Source of the DNA: an uncultured Bacillus sp.
Lineage (GTDB): Bacteria; Bacillota; Bacilli; Bacillales_B; DSM-18226
NCBI RefSeq assembly: GCF_946478885.1
Contig: NZ_CAMLDX010000036.1
Coordinates: 1-30,763 of the forward strand
Direction: 5' to 3'
Length of the DNA: 30,763 bases
A model generated the notes under the pieces. It had not been told where the DNA came from, made no database searches, and was given only the letters and a program-made list of their open reading frames with translations. The position numbers and the translations under genes are program-made. This document shows, one piece after another, positions 1 through 10,624 of the stretch. Each line of letters starts with the position of its first letter. Within the stretch, counting starts at the first letter, position 1.

Positions 1-13
1 AATAATTATTTTA

Positions 14-122
14 CTCTTATCCAGAGAGGCGGAGGGATGTGCCCGATGAAGCCCGGCAACCGTCAATCATTGATTGATATGGTGCCAATTCACACAGAGC
101 ATTGAGCTTTGATAGATGGGAG
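14..122 (+). promoter_or_regulatory. SAM-I (S-box) riboswitch
   Basis: This is the S-adenosylmethionine-binding aptamer of the S-box leader. The P1 stem is visible as CTCTTATC (14-21) paired with GATGGGAG (115-122). The conserved core follows: GAGAGGCGGAGGGA (kink-turn side, about 24-37) and CCGATGAAGCCCGGCAACC (43-61). It lies just upstream of a terminator and the metNIQ genes, the usual arrangement. By family knowledge, SAM binding favours the terminator and shuts the operon off when methionine is plentiful. The promoter must lie before base 14 or outside the window. Confidence 0.95.
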
Positions 123-142
123 AAAGGTATATGCATATTTAG

Positions 143-176
143 ATGCCTTTCTGCTCATGCGCAGAAAGGCATTTTG
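143..176 (+). terminator. Riboswitch-controlled intrinsic terminator
   Basis: The perfect 12-bp stem ATGCCTTTCTGC (143-154) / GCAGAAAGGCAT (161-172) has a 6-base loop and is followed by a short T-rich tail. It sits 20 bases after the SAM aptamer, so it is the expression platform. AGAAAGG at 121-127, next to the 3' P1 strand, can pair with CCTTTCT of the terminator and is the likely antiterminator contact. Confidence 0.9.
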
Positions 177-311
177 TATCATTAGCTGAGAACTATCTAC
201 TGAAAAGATTTTTAAAAAAATGATAAACTTCAGAATAGCAGGATTACGATTTTTTACTTTGCTGACATCGGCATTAGGCCAAAAGGGATAGTAAAGAGGG
301 TGAATATTAGG

Positions 312-1337
312 ATGATTTCAATTAAGAATGTGAAAAAAATCTTTTCTACAAAGCAGGGAAAATTAACGGCTGTTTCTGATGTGAATCTGGAAATTAAGGA
401 AGGCGAAATATTTGGCGTTATCGGATACAGTGGAGCCGGGAAAAGCACCCTGATCAGGATGTTAAATGGACTGGAAATTCCTACTGAAGGCACAGTCACG
501 GTTGCTGACCGGAACGTATCTCATATTAAAGGAAAGGAATTGCGAGATGCCCGCCAGGAAATCAGCATGATTTTCCAACATTTTAATCTGCTGTGGTCTA
601 GAACAGTAGCAGAAAACATTGCTTTTCCTCTGGAAATTGCTGGTGTGCCAAAAGCAGAACGGAGAAAGCGAGTCAAGGAGCTAATCAGCTTGGTCGGATT
701 GCAGGGAAGAGAAAAATCCTACCCTGCGCAGCTGAGCGGCGGTCAAAAGCAAAGAGTTGGAATCGCCAGAGCTCTGGCGAATAATCCAAAGGTGTTGCTT
801 TGTGATGAGGCGACATCAGCACTGGATCCGCAGACAACGGATTCCATTTTGGAGTTGCTGGTAGATATTAATAAACGTCTTGGTTTAACGATCGTTCTGA
901 TTACACACGAGATGCATGTTATTCGAAAAATCTGCCGCAGGGTAGCCGTTATGGAAAACGGTACAATTGTTGAAACGGGCGCTGTATTAGAGGTATTTAA
1001 AAATCCACAGCAGCCGATTACAAAGCGTTTTGTTCAACAGGTGACAGAGCCTGAGGAAACAATGGAAACGATCCAGCATTTACTTCATTTGTACCCGTCC
1101 GGCAGGGTTGTGCAGCTTTCTTTTATTGAGAAAAATGTAGAAACCCCACTGATCACGAATTTGATTCGGCATTATTCGATAACTGTTAATATAATCCAGG
1201 GGAAAATTTCACAAACACAGGATGGGGCATACGGAACATTATTTATCCATTTGGATGGCGATGAATCTGAAGTTCAAAAGGCAATTGACTACATCCAGTC
1301 TCAGCAAGTGGGAGTGGAGGTGATTTTACATGCTTAG
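312..1337 (+). CDS. metN: Methionine ABC transporter ATP-binding protein MetN
   Basis: This is the ATPase subunit of the methionine importer. The 341-residue product has Walker A GYSGAGKST at about 38-46, the signature LSGGQKQR followed by VGIARAL, and Walker B VLLCDEATSALDP. A C-terminal region of about 80 residues fits the NIL regulatory domain that binds methionine in MetN proteins. I chose ATG 312 (MISIKNVKK) with AAAGAGGG at 293-300; a GTG at 300 would add four residues. The gene follows the SAM riboswitch and overlaps metI by 8 bases, so the two are translationally coupled. The NIL domain and riboswitch together indicate methionine rather than another amino acid as substrate. Confidence 0.95.
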   Translation: MISIKNVKKIFSTKQGKLTAVSDVNLEIKEGEIFGVIGYSGAGKSTLIRMLNGLEIPTEGTVTVADRNVSHIKGKELRDARQEISMIFQHFNLLWSRTVAENIAFPLEIAGVPKAERRKRVKELISLVGLQGREKSYPAQLSGGQKQRVGIARALANNPKVLLCDEATSALDPQTTDSILELLVDINKRLGLTIVLITHEMHVIRKICRRVAVMENGTIVETGAVLEVFKNPQQPITKRFVQQVTEPEETMETIQHLLHLYPSGRVVQLSFIEKNVETPLITNLIRHYSITVNIIQGKISQTQDGAYGTLFIHLDGDESEVQKAIDYIQSQQVGVEVILHA

Positions 1338-1998
1338 TCAGCTGTTTCCAAATGTGAATTGGGAAAGAATGTGGGAGGCAACAGTGGAAACCCTTTATAT
1401 GACGGGGATTTCGACATTAGCAACCTTTATTTTAGGTATTATTCTTGGATTACTTCTCTTTTTAACGGCAAAAGGAAATATTTGGCAGAATACCCTTGCT
1501 TACAATGTGATCGGTGCGGTTGTCAATATTTTCCGTTCTATTCCGTTTATCATCTTAATTGTTTTATTAATCCCGTTTACCAAGCTTTTACTGGGAACAA
1601 TGATCGGGGAGAATGCCGCTCTGCCAGCATTAATTATCGGCTCTGCCCCGTTTTATGCACGCATGGTGGAAATCGGACTCCGGGAAATTGATAAAGGTGT
1701 AATTGAAGCAGCCAGATCCATGGGGGCAAAGACAAGTACGCTCATTTGGAAGGTACTGCTGCCGGAATCGTTGCCTGCACTTATATCTGGAATAACTGTG
1801 ACAGCTATATCATTAGTTGGTTTCACGGCCATGGCAGGTGTGATTGGTGCAGGAGGCCTGGGAAACTTGGCCTATCTGGAAGGATTTCAGCGCACCCGTT
1901 TTGATGTAACCTTAACGGCAACAGTAATCGTGCTTATTATTGTGTTTATTATCCAATTTATTGGTGATATTATAACTGCAAAAATTGATAAACGATAA
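1330..1998 (+). CDS. metI: Methionine ABC transporter permease MetI (MetP)
   Basis: This is the membrane permease of the MetNIQ importer, 222 residues with about five hydrophobic segments. The EAA coupling loop that docks on the ATPase is visible as EAARSMGAKTSTLIWKVLLPE in the middle of the protein. The ATG overlaps the end of metN by 8 bases, and GGGAGTGGAGGTG just before it is the ribosome site inside metN. The gene is called metP in B. subtilis. Length and order match the family, and nothing looks truncated. Confidence 0.95.
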   Translation: MLSQLFPNVNWERMWEATVETLYMTGISTLATFILGIILGLLLFLTAKGNIWQNTLAYNVIGAVVNIFRSIPFIILIVLLIPFTKLLLGTMIGENAALPALIIGSAPFYARMVEIGLREIDKGVIEAARSMGAKTSTLIWKVLLPESLPALISGITVTAISLVGFTAMAGVIGAGGLGNLAYLEGFQRTRFDVTLTATVIVLIIVFIIQFIGDIITAKIDKR

Positions 1999-2014
1999 AA
2001 GGAGAGGTTGAAGC

Positions 2015-2875
2015 ATGAAAAAATGGTTATTGCTTATATTGACTTGTTTCTTAGCTCTTGTTCTAGCCGCTTGCGGGGCTGCCGATGATAAGGAAGGAGC
2101 AGTCGGCGGCGATGATGCTGACAAGGATAAAGCAGCAGAAACGGTAAAACTGACAATCGGTGCATCCAATGTGCCACATGCGGAAATTTTGGAAAAGGCT
2201 AAACCGATTTTGGAGAAAAAAGGAATCGAACTTGACATTGTGCCATTCCAAGATTATGTTCTGCCAAACAAGGCCTTAGAATCCAAGGAATTGGACGCTA
2301 ACTATTTTCAGCATATCCCTTACTTTGAATTACAAATTAAAGAGAATCATTATGATTTTGTGAATGCTGGTGGCATCCATATTGAACCAATCGGCATTTA
2401 TTCTAAGAAATATAAAAAGTTAAGCGATCTTCCAAATGGAGCGACTGTCATTATCAGTAACTCTGTTGCTGACCACGGTCGTGCACTGTCTTTGCTTGAA
2501 AATGAAGGACTACTTACCTTAAAAGAAGGTATTGATAAAACTGCAGCCACTTTAGATGACATTGCCGAAAACAAAAAAAATCTGAAATTTGATACAGAAT
2601 ATGCACCAGAATTGCTGCCACAGATCTATAATAATAATGAAGGCGACATTGTTTTAATTAACTCAAACTTTGCGATTGATAATGGAATCAATCCATTAGA
2701 AGATGCGATTGCCATCGAAGATGAAAAATCTGCTTATGTAAATATCATTGTCGTTCGTAAAGGAGATGAAAATCGGAAAGAAATCAAAACGCTTGTCGAT
2801 GTTCTCCATTCGAAAGAAATTCAGGATTTCATTATCGACGAATATAAAGGGGCAGTTGTTCCAGTTTCTAAGTAA
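2015..2875 (+). CDS. metQ: Methionine-binding lipoprotein MetQ
   Basis: This is the substrate-binding lipoprotein of the methionine importer, NlpA/MetQ family, 286 residues. The signal peptide MKKWLLLILTCFLALVLAAC ends in the lipobox LAAC, so Cys20 is the predicted lipidation site and the protein is tethered outside the membrane. A linker rich in Asp, Lys and Ala follows to about residue 44, then a typical fold with the family motif YFQHIPYF. The start is ATG 2015 with AAAGGAGAGG upstream, 16 bases after metI. A terminator follows the stop, closing the operon. Confidence 0.95.
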   Translation: MKKWLLLILTCFLALVLAACGAADDKEGAVGGDDADKDKAAETVKLTIGASNVPHAEILEKAKPILEKKGIELDIVPFQDYVLPNKALESKELDANYFQHIPYFELQIKENHYDFVNAGGIHIEPIGIYSKKYKKLSDLPNGATVIISNSVADHGRALSLLENEGLLTLKEGIDKTAATLDDIAENKKNLKFDTEYAPELLPQIYNNNEGDIVLINSNFAIDNGINPLEDAIAIEDEKSAYVNIIVVRKGDENRKEIKTLVDVLHSKEIQDFIIDEYKGAVVPVSK

Positions 2876-2892
2876 GAAAATTGAACAGAAAG

Positions 2893-2925
2893 AGCTATGG
2901 TTCCTAAATGGACCATGGCTTTTTC
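2893..2925 (+). terminator. Terminator after metNIQ
   Basis: A hairpin formed by AGCTATGGTTCC and GGACCATGGCT (one bulge, one G-U pair) is followed by TTTTT. It lies 18 bases after the metQ stop and separates the met and suf operons. Confidence 0.85.
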
Positions 2926-3114
2926 ATATTTAATGCGGAATATTGAAGTTATTCATATTTTATATATAGATGAGGGACAAACTAAAAGAGTGTACAGAAT
3001 CGGTTGTAAGCGCTTTTTCACTATTCTCAATTAATGGGAAATATACTTTCTATATATATTTGTTTTGAAAGCTCGATAATACTGACCCTTTTGTAAATAA
3101 ATCATACGTAAGTA

Positions 3115-3143
3115 TTGCTAATCATTATCATTTAGTATAAGAT
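3115..3143 (+). promoter_or_regulatory. Candidate suf promoter overlapped by a Fur box
   Basis: TGCTAATCATTATCA (3116-3130) matches the 7-1-7 Fur consensus TGATAATnATTATCA at 13 of 14 defined positions. It overlaps the -35 and spacer of a weak SigA-like promoter, TTGCTA (3115-3120), 17 bases, TAAGAT (3138-3143), whose start point would be near 3150, about 75 bases before sufC. The Fur match is strong by eye. The promoter hexamers are each only 4 of 6, so the exact promoter is uncertain. Iron-repressed suf transcription is inferred. Confidence 0.55.
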
Positions 3144-3222
3144 TGTAATGAGAATAGATTGAGAATGAAATAACAGGTCATTTACCGACAAGATACAAAT
3201 TACATTCGGGAGGAATAATAAA

Positions 3223-4008
3223 ATGGCAGGATCTGTATTAAGTATTGAAGACTTACATGTTTCTATTGAGGGAAAAGAAATCTTAAAAGGAGTCAACTTA
3301 GAGATTAAAAGCGGGGAATTCCATGCGATCATGGGACCAAATGGAACAGGTAAATCAACTTTATCTTCTGCTATTATGGGCCACCCAAAATATGAAGTAA
3401 CGCAGGGCAGCATCACATTGGATGGGAAAAATGTTCTGGAAATGGGTGTAGATGAACGCGCTCGTGCCGGACTGTTCCTTGCAATGCAATATCCAAGTGA
3501 AATTAACGGGGTTACAAATGCAGACTTTTTGCGTTCTGCCATCAACAGCCGCCGTGCAGAAGGCGATGAAATTTCTCTTATGAAATTCATAAAAGCAATG
3601 GATAAAAAAATGGACTTTCTGGAAATGGATCCGGATATGGCACAGCGCTATTTGAACGAAGGATTTTCAGGCGGTGAAAAGAAACGTAATGAGATTTTGC
3701 AAATGATGATGATTGAACCGAAGATTGCCATTCTGGATGAGATTGATTCAGGTCTTGATATCGATGCATTAAAGGTTGTGTCAAAGGGAATTAACGCTAT
3801 GCGCGGGGAAGATTTCGGCTGTATCTTGATTACACACTATCAACGTTTGCTAGATTATATCACTCCTGATTACGTCCATGTCATGATGCAGGGGAAAGTA
3901 GTAAAATCAGGCGGACCTGAGCTTGCGCAGCGCCTTGAGGCAGAAGGATATGACTGGATTAAGCAAGAGCTTGGAATTGAAGACGAAACTGTTGGCCAAG
4001 AAGCGTAA
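3223..4008 (+). CDS. sufC: Fe-S cluster assembly ATPase SufC
   Basis: SufC is the soluble ABC-type ATPase that works with SufB and SufD as the scaffold on which Fe-S clusters are built. The 261-residue product has Walker A GPNGTGKST at 38-46, the SufC-type signature FSGGEKKRNEI and Walker B IAILDEIDSGLD. There are no membrane segments. The start is ATG 3223 with GGGAGG nine bases upstream. It is the first gene of sufCDSUB, with sufD 18 bases downstream. The 5' region of about 290 bases carries a Fur box and may make this operon iron-responsive. Confidence 0.97.
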   Translation: MAGSVLSIEDLHVSIEGKEILKGVNLEIKSGEFHAIMGPNGTGKSTLSSAIMGHPKYEVTQGSITLDGKNVLEMGVDERARAGLFLAMQYPSEINGVTNADFLRSAINSRRAEGDEISLMKFIKAMDKKMDFLEMDPDMAQRYLNEGFSGGEKKRNEILQMMMIEPKIAILDEIDSGLDIDALKVVSKGINAMRGEDFGCILITHYQRLLDYITPDYVHVMMQGKVVKSGGPELAQRLEAEGYDWIKQELGIEDETVGQEA

Positions 4009-4026
4009 GGTTAGGAGGAGCTATTG

Positions 4027-6999
<2,973 letters not shown>

Positions 7000-7163
7000 A
7001 AGGTCGGTCACCGTTTATCGACAGAGTAAAAGGCGATATCCAGGCAGATAACGGACAAAGGGTCAACCAATCAACAATAGCGGCGTGGGCCTTGCTGCCG
7101 AATTGAATTTGATGATCCATCGGTATGCAGCTCTGCCTCTTACCAAAAAGGAGGAAAACGACA

Positions 7164-8561
7164 ATGGCAAAAAAAGCGCCTGAAATCGGTGATTATAAGT
7201 ATGGCTTTCATGATAAAGACGTCTCCATTTTCCGGTCAAAACGCGGCTTAACAAAAGAAATTGTCGAAGAAATTTCTAAAATGAAAGAAGAGCCTCAATG
7301 GATGCTTGACTTCCGTCTGAAGAGCTTAGACCATTTTTACAGTATGCCGATGCCGCAATGGGGCGGGGACTTATCATCCCTTAATTTTGATGAAATTACC
7401 TACTATGTAAAACCGTCCGAGAAGTCTGAAAAATCATGGGATGAAGTTCCGGATGAGATTAAACAAACTTTTGATAAACTGGGAATCCCGGAAGCGGAAC
7501 AGAAATATTTGGCCGGTGTCTCGGCTCAATATGAATCAGAGGTTGTTTATCATAATATGAAGGAAGATCTTGAGGCACTAGGTATTGTCTTTAAGGATAC
7601 GGATTCAGCACTGAAGGAAAACGAAGACATTTTCCGTGAACATTGGGCCAAGGTCATTCCGCCAACAGACAATAAGTTCGCTGCATTAAACTCAGCTGTG
7701 TGGTCAGGCGGTTCGTTTATTTATGTACCAAAAGGCGTGAAGGTAGAAACACCGTTGCAGGCCTATTTTCGGATCAACTCTGAAAACATGGGGCAATTTG
7801 AACGGACGTTAATCATTGTCGATGAAGGGGCACATGTCCATTATGTAGAAGGCTGTACGGCGCCGGTTTATACAACAAATTCACTGCACAGCGCAGTGGT
7901 TGAAATTGTCATCAAAAAAGGTGCTTATTGCCGGTACACGACGATTCAAAACTGGGCAAATAATGTCTTTAATCTTGTAACAAAGCGGGCCGTTTGTGAA
8001 GAAAATGCAACAATGGAATGGATCGACGGCAATATCGGTTCGAAATTAACCATGAAATATCCTGCCGTTATTTTAAAAGGTGAAGGTGCCCGCGGCTTGA
8101 CTTTGTCTATTGCCATCGCTGGTAAAGGTCAGCATCAGGATGCAGGAGCAAAAATGATTCACCTTGCGCCAAATACTTCGTCTACGATCGTATCGAAGTC
8201 TATTTCAAAGCATGGCGGAAAGGTGACGTACCGTGGACAAGTTCATTTTGGAAGGAAAGCGGATGGCGCCCGCGCAAACATTGAATGTGATACACTAATT
8301 ATGGATAACCTGTCTACATCAGATACCGTTCCGCATAATGAGATCCTCAATGATAACATCTCGCTGGAGCATGAAGCAAAAGTTTCAAAGGTTTCTGAAG
8401 AACAGTTATTCTATTTAATGAGCCGTGGTATATCGGAGGAAGAAGCAACAGAAATGATCGTTATGGGCTTCATTGAACCATTTACAAAAGAACTTCCAAT
8501 GGAGTATGCTGTTGAAATGAACAGATTGATCAAGTTTGAAATGGAAGGGTCTATTGGATAA
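7164..8561 (+). CDS. sufB: Fe-S cluster assembly protein SufB
   Basis: SufB is the main scaffold subunit of SufBC2D, 465 residues, equal to the length I recall for the Bacillus protein. Family segments seen include [40 protein letters not shown] and the conserved C-terminal [13 protein letters not shown] and [17 protein letters not shown] blocks. I chose ATG 7164 ([15 protein letters not shown]) because AAAAAGGAGG lies nine bases upstream; the longer in-frame opening at 7125 lacks such a site. It is the last gene of the operon, with a strong terminator after it. The preceding 164-base untranslated stretch is unusual inside this otherwise compact operon. Confidence 0.97.
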   Translation: MAKKAPEIGDYKYGFHDKDVSIFRSKRGLTKEIVEEISKMKEEPQWMLDFRLKSLDHFYSMPMPQWGGDLSSLNFDEITYYVKPSEKSEKSWDEVPDEIKQTFDKLGIPEAEQKYLAGVSAQYESEVVYHNMKEDLEALGIVFKDTDSALKENEDIFREHWAKVIPPTDNKFAALNSAVWSGGSFIYVPKGVKVETPLQAYFRINSENMGQFERTLIIVDEGAHVHYVEGCTAPVYTTNSLHSAVVEIVIKKGAYCRYTTIQNWANNVFNLVTKRAVCEENATMEWIDGNIGSKLTMKYPAVILKGEGARGLTLSIAIAGKGQHQDAGAKMIHLAPNTSSTIVSKSISKHGGKVTYRGQVHFGRKADGARANIECDTLIMDNLSTSDTVPHNEILNDNISLEHEAKVSKVSEEQLFYLMSRGISEEEATEMIVMGFIEPFTKELPMEYAVEMNRLIKFEMEGSIG

Positions 8562-8602
8562 TATAAAAAACCTTTATATATCAGTGGTTTTAGATTGAAG
8601 AC

Positions 8603-8645
8603 AAAAGGCATTTGGGAATGTTCTTATTCCCAAATGCCTTTTGTA
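8603..8645 (+). terminator. Terminator after the suf operon
   Basis: A perfect 16-bp stem, AAAAGGCATTTGGGAA (8603-8618) / TTCCCAAATGCCTTTT (8627-8642), has an 8-base loop and ends in a T-rich tail. It lies 42 bases after the sufB stop. Confidence 0.9.
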
Positions 8646-8655
8646 TACAGTCTTG

Positions 8656-8680
8656 GCTTTCCATTCTTGGAAAGCTTTTT
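8656..8680 (+). terminator. Second hairpin with T-tract before the methyltransferase
   Basis: GCTTTCCA (8656-8663) / TGGAAAGC (8668-8675), with a 4-base loop and five T residues, has full terminator form. It ends five bases before the AGGAGGAG ribosome site of the next gene. It either backs up the suf terminator or acts as an attenuator in the methyltransferase leader. Confidence 0.7.
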
Positions 8681-8698
8681 TAGCAGGAGGAGACAACT

Positions 8699-9352
8699 TT
8701 GAATAATAGTTGGAATCGATTTATTTATAAATGTTGGTCACCAATTTATGATTACTTTTTTAATAAAGGGATGTTCCTTAAGGCAAGAAAAAACATATTT
8801 AAAGATTTAGTCCTTGAAAAAGGGAGTAGAGTTCTTTTAGTAGGTGTAGGTACTGGGGCTGATATTCCATTTTTCTTAAATAAGGGGTACGAAATAACTG
8901 CAATTGATTTTTCTGCTGATATGTTGGAGGTAGCAAAGGAAAAATACCGTGATACATCGATCAACTTTATTCAAATGGATGCACAAGAAATGGATTTTAA
9001 GGACGATACATTTGATTTTATTGTAGCTAGTTTAATTCTTAGTGTAGTGCCTAAACCAGAAAATGTACTTAGAGAAATCGTAAGGGTTGTAAAGGCAAAT
9101 AGTAAAATTCTTATATTTGATAAGTTTGTTCCTAAAAACAAAAAATTGAATACTACACAAAAGCTTATACGCCCGATTATTAAACTACTCGGAACCGATA
9201 TTGGTTTAGATTTTGATGAGGTATTTAAAGTTGTAGAAAATCAATGTGAATTGATTCAGGATAGTGATGTTATGTTAAACGGCATGTATAGAAAAATAGG
9301 GGTATCAAAAAAGGAAAAGCAAATTGAAAAAATTAATATTCGTAATAATTAA
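8699..9352 (+). CDS. Class I SAM-dependent methyltransferase, substrate unknown
   Basis: The 217-residue protein has a Rossmann methyltransferase core: motif I VLLVGVGTGAD at about 45-55, the acidic SAM-ribose residue in ITAIDFSADML near 70, and a motif II/III region DDTFDFIVASLILSVVPKPENVLREI at about 102-127. The C-terminal half resembles small UbiE or phospholipid N-methyltransferase-like proteins, but the substrate cannot be read. The start is TTG 8699 with AGGAGGAG at 8685-8692; the next in-frame ATG is 71 bases inside and would remove the N-terminal helix. Base use is visibly more AT-rich (many AAA, TTT, ATT codons) than in flanking genes. With hairpins upstream and repeat-like DNA downstream, it may be acquired. 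Confidence 0.85.
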   Translation: MNNSWNRFIYKCWSPIYDYFFNKGMFLKARKNIFKDLVLEKGSRVLLVGVGTGADIPFFLNKGYEITAIDFSADMLEVAKEKYRDTSINFIQMDAQEMDFKDDTFDFIVASLILSVVPKPENVLREIVRVVKANSKILIFDKFVPKNKKLNTTQKLIRPIIKLLGTDIGLDFDEVFKVVENQCELIQDSDVMLNGMYRKIGVSKKEKQIEKINIRNN

Positions 9353-9690
9353 TAGATTGATATGATGATTCCCACTATCGCTAGTGCTCATACAGAATTC
9401 CTCTCTTTCAATTCTGAATCAGGGCAGGTATAACAGAAGATAAAAATAAAATATCTTTGGATTGTGGTACCTGATGCCTGATACCTGTGCGTGTGGGAAA
9501 GCTCCTTTGTCTGTCGAAAGGCAGTGGGTCTAAAGTCAATGGGACTGAGCTTTCCTGTTTTCGCCCTGAAATAAACAAAGCCCGTTTACATCCCTTCATT
9601 ATTCCGCTATTCTAAATGAGAATCCAGGAAAAATGTCCGGACGGCTTAATCGTCCGTTCATATGATATGTAAAGGTGGAGAAAATAAATC
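9353..9690. other. Non-coding stretch with hairpins and a repeat-like fragment
   Basis: I see no convincing gene here; a 63-codon open frame on the minus strand lacks family resemblance. Contents seen: inverted repeat CAGAATT/AATTCTG (9393-9399/9410-9416); a fragment at 9462-9487 whose reverse complement resembles the arm of the palindromic element found at 12374 and 27661; and a 9-bp stem GGAAAGCTC/GAGCTTTCC (9496-9504/9547-9555) enclosing two small hairpins. The last 25 bases hold the ribosome site for the permease gene. Confidence 0.6.
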
Positions 9691-10518
9691 ATGATTTTGG
9701 ACCTAGTATTATTATTAATTGTCGGATTAATAGCAGGAACGATAGGAAGCCTGGTTGGTCTTGGAGGCGGGATTATTATTGTTCCAACATTATTATTTTT
9801 AGGCACGAATACCTCCATTTTGAGTGAAGTAACGCCGCAGGTTGCTACAGGTACTTCATTGCTCGTGATCATTTTTACTGGTCTGTCATCAACGATTGCC
9901 TATTATAAACAAAAAAGAGTTGATTATAAAAGCGGATTAATCTTTTTTATTGGTAGCGGACCGGGGGGGATTTTTGGAGCATGGGTCAATAAACAATTGG
10001 ATGTGGATGCCTTTTCCGTTTGGTTCGGGTTGTTTATGATTTTCATTTCATTCGTCTTAATGTTTAAGGATCGCTTAAAGCCGCGAAAGAAAAAATCGGA
10101 AAAAGGCATTTGGCGTACATATTTGGATGCTTCGGGGAATGAACAGACATATGGTTTTCATCCGGCTGCAGGAATTGCCATCTCAGTTGTCGTAGGTTTT
10201 CTTGGTGGGCTTTTGGGAATCGGCGGTGGAGCTTTGCTGGTTCCGGTGATGATTCTGCTGTTCTTTTTTCCGCCGCATATTGCGGTTGCAACCTCCATGC
10301 TTCTTTTATTTTTGACTTCTGTAACAAGTTCCATGGCACACATTTATATGGGAAACATTAATTGGTTGTATGCCGCAGGTTTAATTCCGGGAGCATGGAT
10401 TGGTGGAAAGCTTGGTGCCTCGATTAATCAGAAACTCCCGAGTAAGACGGTTGTCGTTCTCTTACGCGTGGTTTTGATCGTCGTAGGGGCACGGCTGATT
10501 TATCAGGGGATCTTCTAA
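9691..10518 (+). CDS. yunE: TauE/SafE-family sulfite/anion exporter-like permease (YunE-like)
   Basis: This is a membrane protein of the TauE/SafE (DUF81) family, 275 residues with about eight hydrophobic segments. The two internal halves each begin with a glycine-rich motif: LVGLGGGIIIVPTLL near residue 23 and LLGIGGGALLVPVMILL near residue 178. The basic loop between them (DRLKPRKKKSEK, about 129-140) is cytoplasmic by charge. Family members export sulfite, sulfoacetate or related anions; the substrate here is unknown. The ATG 9691 start follows GGTGGAG. Position next to yunD and yunC matches B. subtilis yunE. Confidence 0.85.
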   Translation: MILDLVLLLIVGLIAGTIGSLVGLGGGIIIVPTLLFLGTNTSILSEVTPQVATGTSLLVIIFTGLSSTIAYYKQKRVDYKSGLIFFIGSGPGGIFGAWVNKQLDVDAFSVWFGLFMIFISFVLMFKDRLKPRKKKSEKGIWRTYLDASGNEQTYGFHPAAGIAISVVVGFLGGLLGIGGGALLVPVMILLFFFPPHIAVATSMLLLFLTSVTSSMAHIYMGNINWLYAAGLIPGAWIGGKLGASINQKLPSKTVVVLLRVVLIVVGARLIYQGIF

Positions 10519-10547
10519 ACGAATTACTGAACGAAATCTTTTGTTTA

Positions 10548-10556
10548 TGCTACGAT
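10548..10556 (+). promoter_or_regulatory. Candidate extended -10 promoter for yunD-yunC
   Basis: TGCTACGAT is an extended -10 (TGn plus TACGAT, 5 of 6 to TATAAT) 69 bases before the yunD start. There is no convincing -35. It would allow the yunD-yunC pair to be transcribed separately from the permease. Confidence 0.35.
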
Positions 10557-10624
10557 GTAGATAGACGAAATGAATGTTTCAAGAGCCCTATTTTAGATAT
10601 TGAGGAAGGGAAAGGCGATGGAAT

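Noticed and set aside
254..499. Minus-strand open frame over the metN start
   Set aside because: It lies antisense to metN, which has full ABC motifs; no ribosome site or family pattern.
9408..9599. Minus-strand 63-codon frame in the methyltransferase-permease gap
   Set aside because: It runs through inverted repeats and the repeat-like fragment, and the translation has no recognisable fold or family.
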